This document shows, in pieces, positions 48,020 through 62,300 of a stretch of DNA of 64,000 nucleotides. The position numbers were made by a program, and so were the translations under genes. Origin of the DNA: Sphagnum compactum (Eukaryota > Bryophyta > Sphagnopsida > Sphagnales); the NCBI GenBank assembly GCA_965153455.1, contig OZ234504.1:2728001-2792000 (forward strand), given 5' to 3'. The number at the start of each line of letters is the position of its first letter. Positions within the stretch are counted from its first letter, which is position 1. Below the pieces are notes generated by a model, which ran no database searches, was not told the DNA's origin, and saw nothing but the letters and a program-made list of their open reading frames with translations.

Positions 48020-51000
48020 AAGCTTCATTTATGAAAGTGATCCAATTACTATATTGGTATATAGTCGAAAACATTTTTCAACTAGTTGGTCAATTATCGA
48101 ATATTCTCAACATCAACAATGTCTCCAAGTTGAACACCCAACTATGCTGATAAACAATGTGAAACATGTTTTAACAAAAGTGCCATTTTAAAAATATTTT
48201 TGGCATCTAAGGTTCTTTAATTGGCATATAATCAAAACATTGATTAATGTTCAATTATTTTGGTGACACCAACAACACACATATATGGATGATAAAATGT
48301 ATGAAAGGACAAATGAAATGTAGTCTTGTTTATAACTATTTATTTCAACTAGGTTAAACAACAAGCAGGCAACTTTAATTTTAATATTTATCTAAAATTA
48401 TGATAACGTTAACCTCCATGTAAATTTTATATGTATAAATGAATGGTTTTTTTTGCATGTAAATATTAAACTTTAATTTCAAAATAAATTTTAAGGAAAA
48501 TTTTAGTATATGTTAGTAATAATGTTTATGTTCAACACACATGTAATTTATTATTTTTATGTACATCATTCAAACATATCAAGTACTTATACATAATTAA
48601 TAATGTTGTGCAACTCTAATGTTTATTCATTTTTATAAACATGATATCTTAATATTTGTTTAAAATTTTGATAAAAACTCATTAAACACTAATGTACCTT
48701 ATGTCATTGGCCCAAGTTTGAATGCATTCAATTGAATTTTCTTCCTAACCCCTTTTTGCAATTTGTTTGAATTTCTAATATCAACATCCACTAATATTTG
48801 AATAATATAATTCACATTTTAGGTTTCAAAATTATGGAATCAACATTATTAAATCAAACTTGGTGAGGGCTTTCCAATAATAGCAAGAATGCCCCCATAT
48901 TCCAACATAGTTTTCAATATTGGATTTTTTAATACATTCAATGAAAACATGGTTCAATAATCGATAAATTCCACACCATAACTCCAAACATTTTAAACCA
49001 AGTCGGTGCACCCCTACTCATTGAGAACTTTATGATGATATGTCCCATAGCATAACTTAAAATGCTATGGTTGGGAGATATCATTGTGACAAAACAAAAT
49101 AATTACCTTCCTTTATGAATGAATAATGTAGCATGTGTTGTTGGCCCCAAGTGTGAACACACGCAATTCATTTTCCCTTCCAAACCCATTTTTAAAAATT
49201 GATTGAATTTTCAAAAACAAGATTCATTCAAAATTCATTATCTTCCGCACCTTAAGTATGAAAATTATTAAATAAACTTCATTAAATTTGACTCAATGAT
49301 TATTTTCAAGCAGCACCAAGTAAACCCTTAGATTCAAATACACTTTTTAATTATGATTATATTAAGGTTTACCAAGAAAATGATTCAATAATCAATAACC
49401 TTTGCATCGTAGCTCCAAAAATTCTCAATCCAAGTCAATGCACCCTACTCATTGTTAGGTTTTCAAGTATATTAATAGCATTGCATGAAGCAATTTAGTT
49501 CAAAAAATCTCAACATAATAAAACAAAACAAAACAAATTATCTACCTTCATAAATGGATTAAATTACATGTAAGTTTTTTTTGTATCCAATGAATGGTTA
49601 TGTATGATGGAAATAATTTTTGTGCATATAAATATGTAATTTCAAAATAAAATTTAAAGAATTTATGAAATATGAGGTTGTAATAATGAATGTTTAATAT
49701 ATGTAATTCATTATTTCTTTATAATCAAGTGTTAATACAAAAACTCAAGCAATGATACATAATTAATAATTTTGTGGAATTGTAATGTTCATTCATTTTT
49801 ATACATATGATGTCTTAATATATACTTAAAATAAAAATAGAAATTCATTAATTATTAAGATCCATGTAAATGTTTTTTGTATACATGAATGGTTCATTGG
49901 TTATGTAAGAGGAAATTTTTTGTGCATATCAATATGACACTTTAAGTTGAAAATAAAATTAAACTATTTTTGAATATAATTCAATTTAATAATGTGTATC
50001 TTCAATACATGCATAATTTATTATTTCTATGTAGATTCAATTTTAATTTACAACATATCAAGTATTGATGTTTCATTAATATATTTTTGAAATATGTTCA
50101 GTACATTTGTAATTTATTTCCATGTAGATCAATTTTAGTTTACAATATATCATGTAATGATACATTAATAATATTTTTTAGAATTTCAAATTTTTTTCTC
50201 GTCTTTGCTATTAGTTCCAATAATATTTTCATGTTTTCATTTTATTACCAATATTTCTATATTATTTATGATTAAATTATATAAATGATGCAACAATTAG
50301 AAAAATATATTTGATAAATTATTATGTAATTTCAGAGATTATTTTCATTAACATTACTATGTTTATTTTTTTATTTTTTTTATTTAACCTCTATTATATT
50401 AATTCATCATAGTTCCGATAAGTTAGAGAAAAATATGAATAAAAATAATTAAATAATTCACTATCCTAGCCTAACTATTAGCTACAATAGTATTATTAAT
50501 GTTGTTTTTGTAATTATAGCCAATTATTATTTATCATTATATTATAATAATTAATTCAATAAAATTTTCATTTAAAATTTATTATTGAATATTTATATTT
50601 GAGTTAATTCGTTGTTTTATGAAATATTAACAAAAAGTTATAATGGATTTGGAATTTTTAAAATATTCAATAATAATTAATACTTTTTTAAAGATAATTA
50701 CATTTAATTGCTGATTTTCTTTTAAACTAACTAATCACCATATTATTTAATATGATGGAAATATGTTTAATTGTTTAATTATACAACTATACAATTAAAA
50801 AAATTGATAAATAATTACTACAAGTAATTACAGTTTCTAACTAAACTTAGACTAGGTAGATTATTACTTTAAACCTAGGCATAATTAAGCTTAAACTTGC
50901 TTATATAACTAGATTACAACTATTTGAGTTACAATTAGGTTGTAATTGGATTATAACTAGGTTATAACTAAAAAATTTATCCCAATTATTTGGCTTCCAT

Positions 51001-51510
51001 TCCATGAAAATAAATTATTTAAAGGAGTGCATTAAGATTGTAAGAGAACATGATAAATATGAAAATGTAATAGTCATTTGGGATGATCCAATTAAAAAGG
51101 TTCAACCCTAAAGGTTCAACCAATGAAATATAATTTCATTTATAATTACCACATGGCCTAGGTCTAGGTCTAGCATAAGTGTTTACCCTAAATTAATCCT
51201 AAGTTGAATGGCCTATGTTTAGGTTTAGCCTAAAGACCTAGGTTTAAACCTAACCTATGATTAGGCACCATGTGGCTTAACCTATTGATGTGGATGTGCC
51301 AAGTGTCATGTAACTATTTGTTGACCTCAAATTTTGTGAGCATGCAACATGTCATTTAACTATTTGTTGATTTCAAATTTTGTGAGCATGCCACATGTCA
51401 TTTAACTATTCATTGACCCCAAATTGAATGTTTCAATTGTAATTTTTTGAATATTTTAAAAAAATTATTCACAATTGCGAAGTAAATTGAGCCATTCACT
51501 CTTTTGATGG
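48020..51510. other. 3' spacer of unit 2
   Basis: This is a near-identical copy of 35230-38680, AT-rich, with no recognisable gene. One small direct repeat is added here: the word gtcat-taactatt-gttga-tcaaattttgtgagcatgc occurs twice (51306 and 51350) where unit 1 has it once. Confidence 0.7.
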
Positions 51511-52560
51511 ACAAATGTGGATGCATTGAGCAAAAACCCGGTTGGCAAGTATGAAGCTAATGAACAGTTTGGAAGTGAGATTCAGGATTTAAATAGGATT
51601 ACACAAGAGGTTTCCATGTCCACTAAGGGTAGTGAAATTATCAAAAATCTTTTCATTGTGATGGAAGGGGATGCAACACCAAACCACATTGAGGTCCAAA
51701 CTGATAAAAGAATATAAATCATTTTGTTACCAAGATGAGGAACATGATCAAAGGAAGAATGTTGAACAATAAAGACCAAAATACACTCTACAAGATTACT
51801 AGAATCTGGCCCATGAAGCACAAACCTTGGTTGATCAAACCAGACCAAGATTATTATTTGACCAGAGATGGATGGGGACGAACAAAACTACTGCCTAGAC
51901 ATTTGGGAAAATCCTTTGAGTATGAAATTACTCATTGGTGGTTCATTAAACATAAATGCAAGCACTCTTGTTGACATTGAGTTAACAAAACAAAAAGTGA
52001 TGAGATATCACCAGCAGGAAGATACATTATATTTTTAAAACCTAATGGTTGCTAAACCAGACGACATATTTGTATATAATGAAAAATATTCACAATGAAA
52101 TTGGACATTTTGGCGAGGCAAGGATGTTTGCTAAAATTAAAAAGCGGTTTTTTTGGCATGATAGGACATATTATGCTAAATAGCTTGTCAACGTTTGTGA
52201 TAAATGTCAATTGGCCAAACAAACTGGCAATATGAGGTTTATAATGGAAGGTATGAAGAACATACATATGTGTGATCTTTTTTATTGAACGGTTATTGAT
52301 ATTGCAGGATTTTGCCTGATAATCTAATGGCAATAAACATGTTCTTATTGTTATTGACCACTATTCCAAGTGGTGTGAAACATGTCATGTGAAAGAGCAT
52401 GATGTAGTTATTGTAGTCATATTCCTTGAAGATGAAATTATATGTTGATTTGGAATGCCCAAGTACATTCTCATATATAAGGGCAATGAGTCGATGAAAG
52501 AATTTGATGTTCTGTGTCAAGATTATAATATCATACACCAGTTTACCGCACTAGCATGGC
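51510..52560 (+). mobile_element. Degenerate Ty3/gypsy retrotransposon remnant, unit 2
   Basis: These are the same fragments as in unit 1, slightly better preserved. NVDALSKNPVGKYEANEQFG is followed by an uninterrupted 79-residue frame (51735-51974). The integrase zinc region then reads EIGHFGEARMFAKIK and, after a shift, KRFFWHDRTYYAKQLVNVCD with KCQLAKQTGNM, the classic HHCC context. A final scrap resembling integrase (IHQF-ALAWQQ) lies near 52535-52567. The frame is broken many times and no LTRs are seen. Confidence 0.75.
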
Positions 52561-54305
52561 AACAAAATTTGTGTCAACAAATTTTTTGGATGACTAAGCC
52601 CTAACCAAATGAAGTGGGGTGATATTGCCCTAATCAATGATGTACTATGTTGATGGATGTATTAGCAGAAAACACCAAGAAAGGGGACGGTTGGTGATCA
52701 TGAACTTTAAAGGAATTGCATTATGCTTTTTGATGTCTTTACTAGTTTCTTGTGTTTTTGTTGTTTATAGGTTATAAAATTTGGTGTGTCGTTCATCATG
52801 GAATGTCGACACCCATGTGAAAAGTTAGTGGCGGAGTGTTGTTTCTTGGATTTTCTTTGGTTGTGTGAGGGAGATGATGCAAAATTACTAAATGGGGGAA
52901 AAATGTGTTTGGTGGGGAGAGGAAATAAATACCTGATGATGACTCAAGCTAAACACATTGGTTTTAAGATTCAAATTCATCTCAATTTCGTTTTGTTGTT
53001 TGGAAGCTTTCAAAAGGAATGCCTAAAGCTTGTGATTTTAACTAGGTTACTCGTGTTTGCTTTAGGATTTATGTTGTGCTAAACTTAATGAACATAACAT
53101 TAAAAGTTAATGTGTCAGTAGAGTTTTTAGGATGGAAGTGATAAGAGGTTCAAAGGGGTTATTTGGATTCGCCTTAATGGGGTTCCTATTTAACTTGAAC
53201 GTGCTTGAAAATTATGTTGGGACATGGGAAAGACTAAATACCTAAATGTTTGAAAATAAGTTTTCTGTAATGGGAAGTTCTTGGGAAATTTTGAAAAGAC
53301 CATTACAAACATTGCTTGTCCATATTTTTACCATTTCCAAACCAATATCTTTATTGGGATTCTAGGAAGATTATGTGTAAAACTTGTTTGTTGTAAGGAT
53401 ACCCTAATATAAGGCCATGATAGTCCACAAAAAGAGGAATTCTGGAGCATGTTGATCCATCAAAGTCCATAAAGTCATTTTGTCACTAAGTTATAAACAG
53501 ATGCAATATTGTTACATTGGTTGTGTGTTTTTTATGTTTGTTATATTGATGCACTTAAGCATTATTTTATTGGGATCAATGTGTATACAAACTTGTGTGC
53601 ACCCTTGTTTTGGTGACACTAGCACTTCCTTCAAAATTGCAAATTTTTTCAAACTTTTACAAATCTAAGAAGCTTGAAAAGTGTTTAGAATTAGCCCTTC
53701 AAATCCTTTATGTAGTTTTGAATAGCAAATTCACCCTTTGGTGTTCTTCTTTTGTCTTCATTTGCAAGGGGAATTGTTCGCAAAAATAATTTGTTTTTGT
53801 TTTCACTCTCTTCATCAATCATGTGCAAATTAATCGATGCTCAAATAAAACGTTTTGTATTGCCCTTGTTTGTACCAAGTCCTATAGGAGCATTTTTTGA
53901 AGTTGTGTGAGGTGACCACCAATGCTTTTGGTTTTGTTATGACGCATCAATCTTTGGATTCAAACTTTAAAAATTTAAGGAAACTTTGTGTGGGTCTCAT
54001 GAAAGATTTGTACAAAAGAGTTGAACTAGCAAGCGAGGTTGTAACAATAGTTGGAGGAATTGAAACAAAAGCCATGATAATGAGCCCATAAGATGTCAAT
54101 GATAAATGAACTCATAATTCCAATTGCCTTCAATGATAGCTTTATGTCTAAGTGCTCATATGGAATCAAAACAAAAGCTTTGATGAATGGGCCAATGATT
54201 TGTAAACATGATAAGTTTTAAGGATTAAGCAAACGTTTTGAAACATTCCAAATTGTCTTAGATTGTTGAGACATTGTTGATTTAGACCTAATTTAAGATT
54301 TTTTG

Positions 54306-54306
<1 letters not shown>

Positions 54307-54337
<31 letters not shown>
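54307..54337. repeat. (CA)n microsatellite
   Basis: About 15 uninterrupted CA dinucleotides are seen, followed by tgggattggattgg. Confidence 0.9.
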
Positions 54338-54339
<2 letters not shown>

Positions 54340-54833
54340 GGATTGGATTGGTTATTTTTGGCTTAAATAAGATGTCTACCTTCAAAGGAAATGACTTATG
54401 TGAATAGGAAACTAAGCATTTATGTGAGCTTTTGCTAAGCTTGGTGATATTGTGTTTTGTTCAATATGTTGTGTAAGCATGTGTTTCATGGTCGTTAGAT
54501 GCACATTAATTTTCATTGCTTTTAAGTGGGTTTTTTTACAAATTGATTGTGTTGTTATTTGATTTAAGGAAAATTGTGCCAAATTTCTACCAAAAAATGA
54601 TGGGTCTATTTTCACATTTGTAACCAATATAACCCTTTGGATTATTACCATCATTGTAAGCACTATTGATGACAATTTTTCTTCATATGTACTTTTCAAA
54701 ACTCATGCATTATATATGTAATAATTACAATCTCCATTAGATTTTTGGAATGTTTTGGGATATTGATATTATCTATTAACCCAATGTTTTATAAGATAAA
54801 AATTTGTCATATTGTTAAAAATTTTGCACAAGT

Positions 54834-54851
54834 GGGGGGGGGGGGGGGGGG
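54834..54851. repeat. Homopolymer of 18 G
   Basis: The tract is a pure G run in an AT-rich spacer. A similar but interrupted G-rich tract (ggggggg-c-ggggggg) occurs at 59701-59715. Confidence 0.9.
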
Positions 54852-57800
54852 TAAATTAGTTGGGCAATAGCTTGAAAATTTTATAATTGCCAATATTTGA
54901 AGAGCGTGCAAAACAATGGTTTAGTTTGACAAATGAAAAATTGGAACAAAAGAAGATATGAGTTTAAACGGAATTGGATGACACAAAATCTAATATAAGT
55001 TTTCTTGGGTGTGCACATAAGAAGGAATAACACAAGGGTTGAAACAAGGTAAGGTTATTATAAACAAATGCACACAACACACACAACACTAGATCAAACC
55101 TTTAAGCAAAGATTCAAAAGCACCATGATTTTATTGCATATTCTATTTTTATAATTAACCTCCAATTATAACCAAACATTGGTGGGGTAGTTGGGCACAA
55201 CAAAAAAAAGACCATGATGATGAATTTCAATTCATAAATAGGGAAGAATTAAAAAGTTGTTAAGATTTTTTTGATCCATATTTTGGATGGTTTGAACTTT
55301 ATCACACCATAAAACACAAATTTATTCCTCTTTTTAGATTATTATTTCATATGCCACATATTTTTAACTTATTTTCATTGTTTGTGGATGGATGTGTTTG
55401 GTTTTTAAATAGAGCCAATATTTTTCCTTTTCGAATTCCTTCTTTGATTTAGCCTTGGGTGAACCAAAACCTACATTGGTGCCAACTTATAAGGATGGAT
55501 GCATGACCTAACCACTCAAAGGTGGATGAAGAGTTAAAGATAGTAGGTATTATAGGTTAAGGTAGGTGTTGTAGTATAAAGTACCACACGAGCTCAAGTT
55601 AGGTAGGTTAAGCTATTTGGTATAGGTTTAGCCCAATTGTAATCATCCAATCCAAGAGATTTTTTCATTTTGAAAACGCATTCCCACATTTTGAAACACA
55701 CCATCTTTATGAAATTGGTTGCCATCATTATCAGGTTTGTCACCACAGCTAACAAGCTTGTTGATGTTGTTGGCTTTAGCCAAGTTCACTAACATCATCA
55801 CTCATCAATCTTATTAATGTTTAAGCTTGCTTCAACTTAGTTAAGTTTTGTTTCACATATCAAATATCATTTATCATAGATACAAACAACCATAACTATT
55901 GAAGTTTTATATTATCGCTAACAAAACCAATAAACCGCCAATTTCAAACACACATTTGGAACATTAGGACATCCCTAAGCAAAATAACTAATCATACTCA
56001 CGAAACATAATTATTTTCCCTTACACAAAAATCACTTTAAAACCTCATAAAATGATGATTCCTTTTCAATGCAACCCCTAGAACAAAATAATTATACATT
56101 TTCATAAAATGATTTGCATAACAACAAAAACCCAAAATCCAATAACATCCATTATGCTTAAATCCATGCACCATTTTGACTCCAATTTGTGATAATCACA
56201 TTCTTTTTTTATTTTTGCAAATTTATTTACTTTTCAAGTCACATTTGTTAATTCATTCTAATTTCATCCCTTACTCCTTTTAGGAATTAAACAACACACC
56301 TTAGATTTACATTCCATAGTAAAGTGAATGAAATGTTTTTACCTCCAAAACCACTAGATGAAACCTAAGATACAGCAAGGAAGTTCAAACCTTACATCAC
56401 TTATGTATTACATTGCCTTAACAATAAACTTGATGATTGAACTAATAATCCGCATCTCCCTCCCCCTCCCTAGTGAAATCATTGTACAACAATCCAATCA
56501 ACATTAACAACAAAAGACAACCATCAAACTCAAAACTTCACACAACAGCCAAAAGAAAGTTCACATGTTGATTCTGCTCATCAATAACCAACCACAAATC
56601 TACAAAACAATGAACAAAAAAGTAACTAAAAAAGCCCGCTCTTCTAACAATCCCATTCGCAAGGATTAACAACACATAATGGTCTAGAACCTCTTGAGGT
56701 ATTTTCTCATAGGCACCTAAACCCTATCCAAACATTCAGGAAGCATAAACTCAAGTTAATCAATATTGTAAATATAAGATGTTTGAAAACTGCAATACCA
56801 TACATAACTTAGGCAATTTTGTGATTTACAATTGTTTCAAACATGCAAGTGGCTAGCTATTCATGAAGCCTCATGTACCAAAATGGGTTCAAACCAATGA
56901 TGGCGGGTTATTGGGTTTTGACACAGTTATCAATCCAGATATTGATAACCTGCCAGCCAGTTATTGACCTTTTGATGATCTATTAATAACCTACCCACTT
57001 GATATTGAATTTTCAAATTTTATAACCTACCCAAATGATCCAATCATCATCCAGGTTGGTTATCAATCCTGAAATGCTAAAAATGATTTCTGATGTGAAA
57101 ACAGAAAGGCAGACAAGTAAAATTCAAAATGTTTTTTTCAAAAAACCTTATAACCAGCAGAATAACCAACGGTTATCAACCAGTTACTTGATATCCAGCA
57201 TAAACATCAGTATTACCCAAAAATATTGATAACCTCACCAGCAGCCAAATTATTTTTAATATTGATAACCTAATTTTTATTAAAAAACCTACCTGGCAAT
57301 TGCGAAAAAATATCAATAACTGGCCAGACTTGTTCAAACAGGATGTGCAACTAGAAGGCCTCCCTCTGAACCACCACAGATTGGTTGCTTGCTCAGATCC
57401 TGAAGGCAACATCAAAATTATGCACAACGTTACAAGAGACTGAACACAAATGTAATTCAAACAAAAACTTCAGCTCAGAAAGGCATTCTAATACTTGAAA
57501 AAAACCAGTAGTGCAGACATGATTTCACAATAGAGCTGGAAAAACCATAACAAGCTGCATATTTCAACCAGAACACCCCAAAAACCCATGTATGAAGAAT
57601 CCCACTTCCAAATCCAATGCCCGTCTGACACAAATCTTAGTTCACAAAATCAGTGTTTTGTCATAATTGACCTGAGGTAGAACATCTTAGCACCAGCCCT
57701 ATAAAAATGCCTCACTAAGACTCCATCCTCTCAATGTTCCACACTGAGAAATATCAAATATTACGTAGAGAAATACTCGTCTAGAGAACAAAGCATCAAA

Positions 57801-57971
57801 GCTTTACTGAATGCCACCTAGCCAACCAGCTCAAACACAGTTGCACCTCAGTAAACAAATGGACCATAGAAGAGTCAGCATAAGATCCCACCAGAACACA
57901 ATGTGCACACACACACACTCTGCATGTCCTAACCGTTGTTGAAAATAGTGGGTGCCACACAGATGTTTCTC

Positions 57972-59345
57972 TTAGGCTTGGGCCTTGGCAGCCAGCTTCT
58001 CCTTTGATTTTTGTATCTTCAACACCTTTTTCACTATTTTCTGCTCTTCCACCAGGAAAGCCCGAATGATGCTGCAGTAATCAAGTATAGTCAAATGAGT
58101 TTCCGTTGCCATAGAATGGATTGAATAATAGTAACAGACACATTCACCCAATTTACCCTACTAGATGAATCTAATATGATTCACCCTTCACAAACAGCTA
58201 TTAATCTGCCCAATATATATAGGCTTGGAGACAATGTATGGCCCATAAATACCAGTATCAGATTCAACTCTTCACTGAGCACCAACAGAAAAACATCCTC
58301 TAAATGGATATTCCAAAGGAAAGACCAGAACATACCGTTCACGTACTGCAGAGCCTGACATGTTCCCTCCATATGCTCTGTTAACAGTCTTCCGGTGGCG
58401 GTGGAGCCGAGAAGTCTTGTACTCAGTGGGCCTCAAATGGGGAATCTGGAACAACAAATGAATGCATACTTTATGAGTGTGACTAGTCTAAACCAATTTT
58501 CTTTAATTTTTTGTACAAGGCTTGTGGAGCACTTACAAATATATAGCACAAAGGAGAAGCGAAAAGCCCTCGATGAAGCTAGAGAACATGAAGGGTGGGG
58601 AAGAAAGAAGAAACCCGAGGCATCAACAAACAACCCTAACGCCGTATTTGAGGAAATGTTGGAGACTAATACATTCTCCAAGGCAATGAAGATGCAGGAA
58701 AAGTTATCAAAGGTTCCAGCAAAGAAGCATCCAACATACCCCAGCAATCCGCTTCCCTGTAATGGAGCACTTGGGGCCCTTTGCCCGCTTTTTGGCTGTC
58801 TGGAACACAGATTTCCCACCTGCATCATCCAACCCCAGTCCGCAACAAAACGTCGAGTGAGCGAGATGTCCCTGTCCTTAACTTCCGCATTCTACAGCAA
58901 ACCGAAGTTGTAACGAGTTCACGGTAAAACCCTAATCGCCTTGGAAGAGGATGAAAGAAAACAATGCAGCGGCGCAAATCGCGACAACAGTAACTTATAT
59001 CATAACAAATCTTTCAGTTTCCTATCTCTCTTGTTCAGCCCTCAAATAAACAGACGTCTGGAGAGAAGGGAGTGACGCGCCGCGGTCGCTTGTAGTTTCA
59101 GTTCGCAAGTTAGGTCATTCTTTACCCGCTCCATCCTTATGCTGCGATACTTTGAAAAAGACAAACGTTCCATCCCTTTGTTCCATTTTTCCTCTACTTC
59201 TCTTTTCCCCGCCTCTTCCCTCTGCAATCCATTCCGCAAGAGGGGAAGGAAGAAGCCATCTCTCACCAGGAGTTTTGACGACTCGCGTCTGGTTCGACTT
59301 GGTGGCATAGCAGTGGCGCCTGCGGTACGTGAGTCTCTGCACCAT
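57972..59345 (-). CDS. RPL34: 60S ribosomal protein eL34
   Basis: Four exons, 59345-59267, 58819-58740, 58445-58336 and 58071-57972, sum to 369 bp (122 residues plus stop), the usual length for plant eL34. All borders are GT-AG and phases agree. Start: [20 protein letters not shown]. Then [18 protein letters not shown] with the CxxTG motif (CSITGKRI), then [10 protein letters not shown] and NRAYGG, then [19 protein letters not shown] and a Lys/Ala-rich tail ending KAQA. eL34 is a structural protein of the large cytosolic ribosomal subunit. Introns are 447, 294 and 264 bp. No defect is visible, so it should be functional. Intron 2 holds an antisense coding-like stretch (58551-58739). Confidence 0.95.
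58545..58739 (+). other. Antisense coding-like segment inside intron 2 of eL34
   Basis: A plus frame reads [20 protein letters not shown], continues through [20 protein letters not shown] and ends [14 protein letters not shown]. The composition is highly protein-like, with charged amphipathic helices and no low complexity. It is preceded by possible acceptors (GTACAAG or ATATATAG). I do not recognise the family. The frame then runs into the complement of eL34 exon 2, where it loses this character. It may be a captured exon fragment or one exon of a nested opposite-strand gene; chance is not excluded. Confidence 0.35.
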
Positions 59346-59349
59346 GGTG

Positions 59350-62300
59350 GAAAACAAAGCGCCGCCCCGCCCACACCGATCAGAAGCAGCGATCGAAGAC
59401 ACGAATTCGAAACACGCGCACCACAAAACAACAGCAAAAGAGCTTTTTCGTCTTCGCTCCCAACACAAGGAAACGGGAATTGCCTGCTCTCCAGAGCTGC
59501 GGTCATGACACTCGTCGATCCATTTGCCCTAGATCCAACAGTCTAGAATCACTCTCACCCTTCATCCACTGGAACTAGAAACCGCCTCCGTGGATGAATA
59601 CATCCCATTATTCCCATCCAAATGGATGAATACTCTATAGAGTCCCCTACCAAGCTCCACACGTTCCATATTACATAACACAAAAGCATGTGTGTAAATT
59701 GGGGGGGCGGGGGGGAAATGCATTTTACCTAAACCATTATTACATTTTAATGCACATGAGTAAACCTATATTATTACCTTACTAGCTTGGCCAAGTTCGA
59801 CACTAATTATATTATTTTCAAAAATGTTGAAATTTTCAAAAATTATATCTTCCAAATCAAAAAAATATTTTGAAGGGAAAATAGTGAATATTTAGGAATA
59901 TTCCATTTGTCGAAATGATTGTTTCAAAATTAATTAATTAATCATTCGATGGACATGTGTTGAAATGGCCAAGGTACCACGGTAGCCTTTTTTATTGTTT
60001 TGCGATGTTGGTAAAATATCACTTCTTTCAAAAGTAAATAGCTACTTGCTACCCAAGTAAAACATGTGTGAATGTTTGATATTAAAGTATCACATTACTT
60101 CTTCTTTTTTCTTTTTTTTTTCTTTTTTTTTGGTTCAAAGATGTATCAACAAATACAAACATGTACTTGTTACCTAGTTAAAATAATGTGTTAATCAAGT
60201 AAAAATTAATGGCAAAATGTGTAGGGTCATGCCTTAAGGTGAGGGCATTTCTTAAACAACAATATTAAAAAAAAATTGAAAATGAAATGTGCTTCCACAT
60301 TTTCGAGAGGCATTATTATCATGTATAATGTACCTTGCTTTATAACTAAAAACTTGGGCTTCGTGTTGATGTGCACTATTGAACTCTAACGATGGTGATC
60401 CATTAATGGAAAAAAGGAATTGATTTTGTGAAAATTAAGTTCCATTCAAATGAAAACATTGAATATTGAACTCTAATGATGATGATCCATTAATGGGAAA
60501 AAGGATTTGATTTTGTGAAAATTAAATTCCATTCAAATGAAAACATTGAACAAGATTGCATGCAACTTGAATTCAATTCAATTCAAAAATTTAATCGACG
60601 AGAAATGAGATACAAAATTATTGCAAAAGATATTGAAAAGTTGTGATGACTATGGTGTTCAGAAAAAAAATCTTTGCAAAGACAAATCTGAAAAAGACAA
60701 TTTTTCCATTTTTTTTATGTGGGAAGTGTTTAAACATATTCCAATTTGGAATTGTCATCCAAAAAGACAACTTATGGAATTGTAAAGTTTTGGGAAAAAA
60801 AAATTAGTGTTAATTTAGGACACTCACCCACATGATTATTCCCATTTTTCAAACCCCTTCCTTAATTAGGATCCTTAATTAGAAACTCGAAAGATCCTGA
60901 TATAAGCTATACCAAGTTTGAAAGGCCTAATACAGCCTATATTGGGATATTCTGAAATTAAAAGCCCAATACAACCTATATTGGGATCTTAAGAATTTCA
61001 GAAGATTTATTTTTCTTTCTTTGTAATATTTCTTATTTTTTATTTGTATCAATTTTAAATATTTTATTTATTTCTTTCTTTTTTCAAAAAAATTTATCTT
61101 TTTTTTTTAATGTATTCTTATTTTTCAGTTTAAAAATTGATATATTTCATTTAGTTTCTTTGTTGGTTTTTCTTTTTAAATTGCATTTCTCATCTTTGTT
61201 ACTTATTTCTATCTAATTTTATTTTTTTAACATTCTTTCGCACCTGTTTAAACTACATTGCCAACATTTGGCTAAATCATCATGTGATTCAAAAAAATTG
61301 GGAAACATAATAAAATTGACTAGAATGCTTCGAATTACAAGTTTTTTAAAAAATCACAAATTAAATGATAAGGTGAATGTTTAGAATTGAAATGAAATGG
61401 TGAATATTTGAAACATTGCCACTTTGGTTGCATCACAAAGTTGACCCAACACAAAAACATGTTACAACTCAAATGAAGAAATGAATGCTCAGCTACATCA
61501 AAAAAGTAGATCAAACATAATGCTTAAGCTCCCAAAAAAAATAAAAAACCAATTGCATTAAAAAGTAGACCAAAACAAAATGCTTAAACTCAAATGAAAC
61601 AATGGTGTTTGAATCGACACGAAATCAATATCATAGAAGCTATAGGTCTTCTACATTGACGAATATGGAGAATAAAAATAATAAAATTCCAAGAAATGCA
61701 ACCAAAAAAAATGAAAATCAAACATTTCATATACAATTTCAAAATCATTGAAATATACAAGTTTTAAAAGCAAAGATAAAAACCTTTTCCAAGATGCATT
61801 TTGCCAAACTCAAAACATAATCACACATTCCGTATCACAAAATTTGAAATTTAAAAATAAATAAACACAAAGGTAAGTTCAAGAAGTTATAAAGGAAATT
61901 GAAAAAAATTATTGAAACAATTCTCAAACACAAAACCTAAAAAAATTAAAAAATTACCTTATCAAATTTCCATTACAACTACGCACACCAAATCCGAATC
62001 ATGAACTCCATCGTGTATGAACCTCCATCTAGAGGGGAAAAGCCAAATTTACTTGCATAATAAGGATGACCCATATTAGCTTATGCAAATATTCCCTATC
62101 TCTTTACAATAAATCTTTGGCTCCATGCTAGTGAAGGAATTGCACCTTGTAAGGCACCTTAAAAATACATTATGCACATTTGTCAAAATCATTATGAAAT
62201 CAAGAAAAAACTCATCTTACAAGCATTATAGGTAGATCATCACAATGACACACACTAGTCAAGTCTTAGTTCAAGTGGTGAAACTCGGTGTTATGTGGTT

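Larger units (their letters stand above)
40506..53297 (+). repeat. Tandem duplication, unit 2 (12.8 kb)
   Basis: This is a direct copy of 28774-40505. The unit is 1060 bp longer, almost exactly the difference in LRR units (about 46 versus 31, i.e. 15 x 72 = 1080) minus small deletions. Coding exons differ by scattered single substitutions, so the duplication is recent. It ends at 53297: in unit 1 the word ttttgaaaagac runs straight into unit 2, while here the same word runs into unique sequence (cattacaaac). Confidence 0.92.
53300..57960. other. Spacer between the HNL locus and eL34
   Basis: No gene is recognised. Visible items are a (CA)n microsatellite at 54307-54337, an 18-base G tract at 54834-54851, and repeated TATTGATAACC words between 56935 and 57310. 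Composition turns less AT-rich after 57,300, near the 3' end of the eL34 gene. Confidence 0.6.

Noticed and set aside
59042-59546. Plus and minus frames of 117-154 residues around the eL34 first exon
   Set aside because: They are read-through or shadow frames of exon 1 and promoter sequence. Only the spliced eL34 frame is supported.
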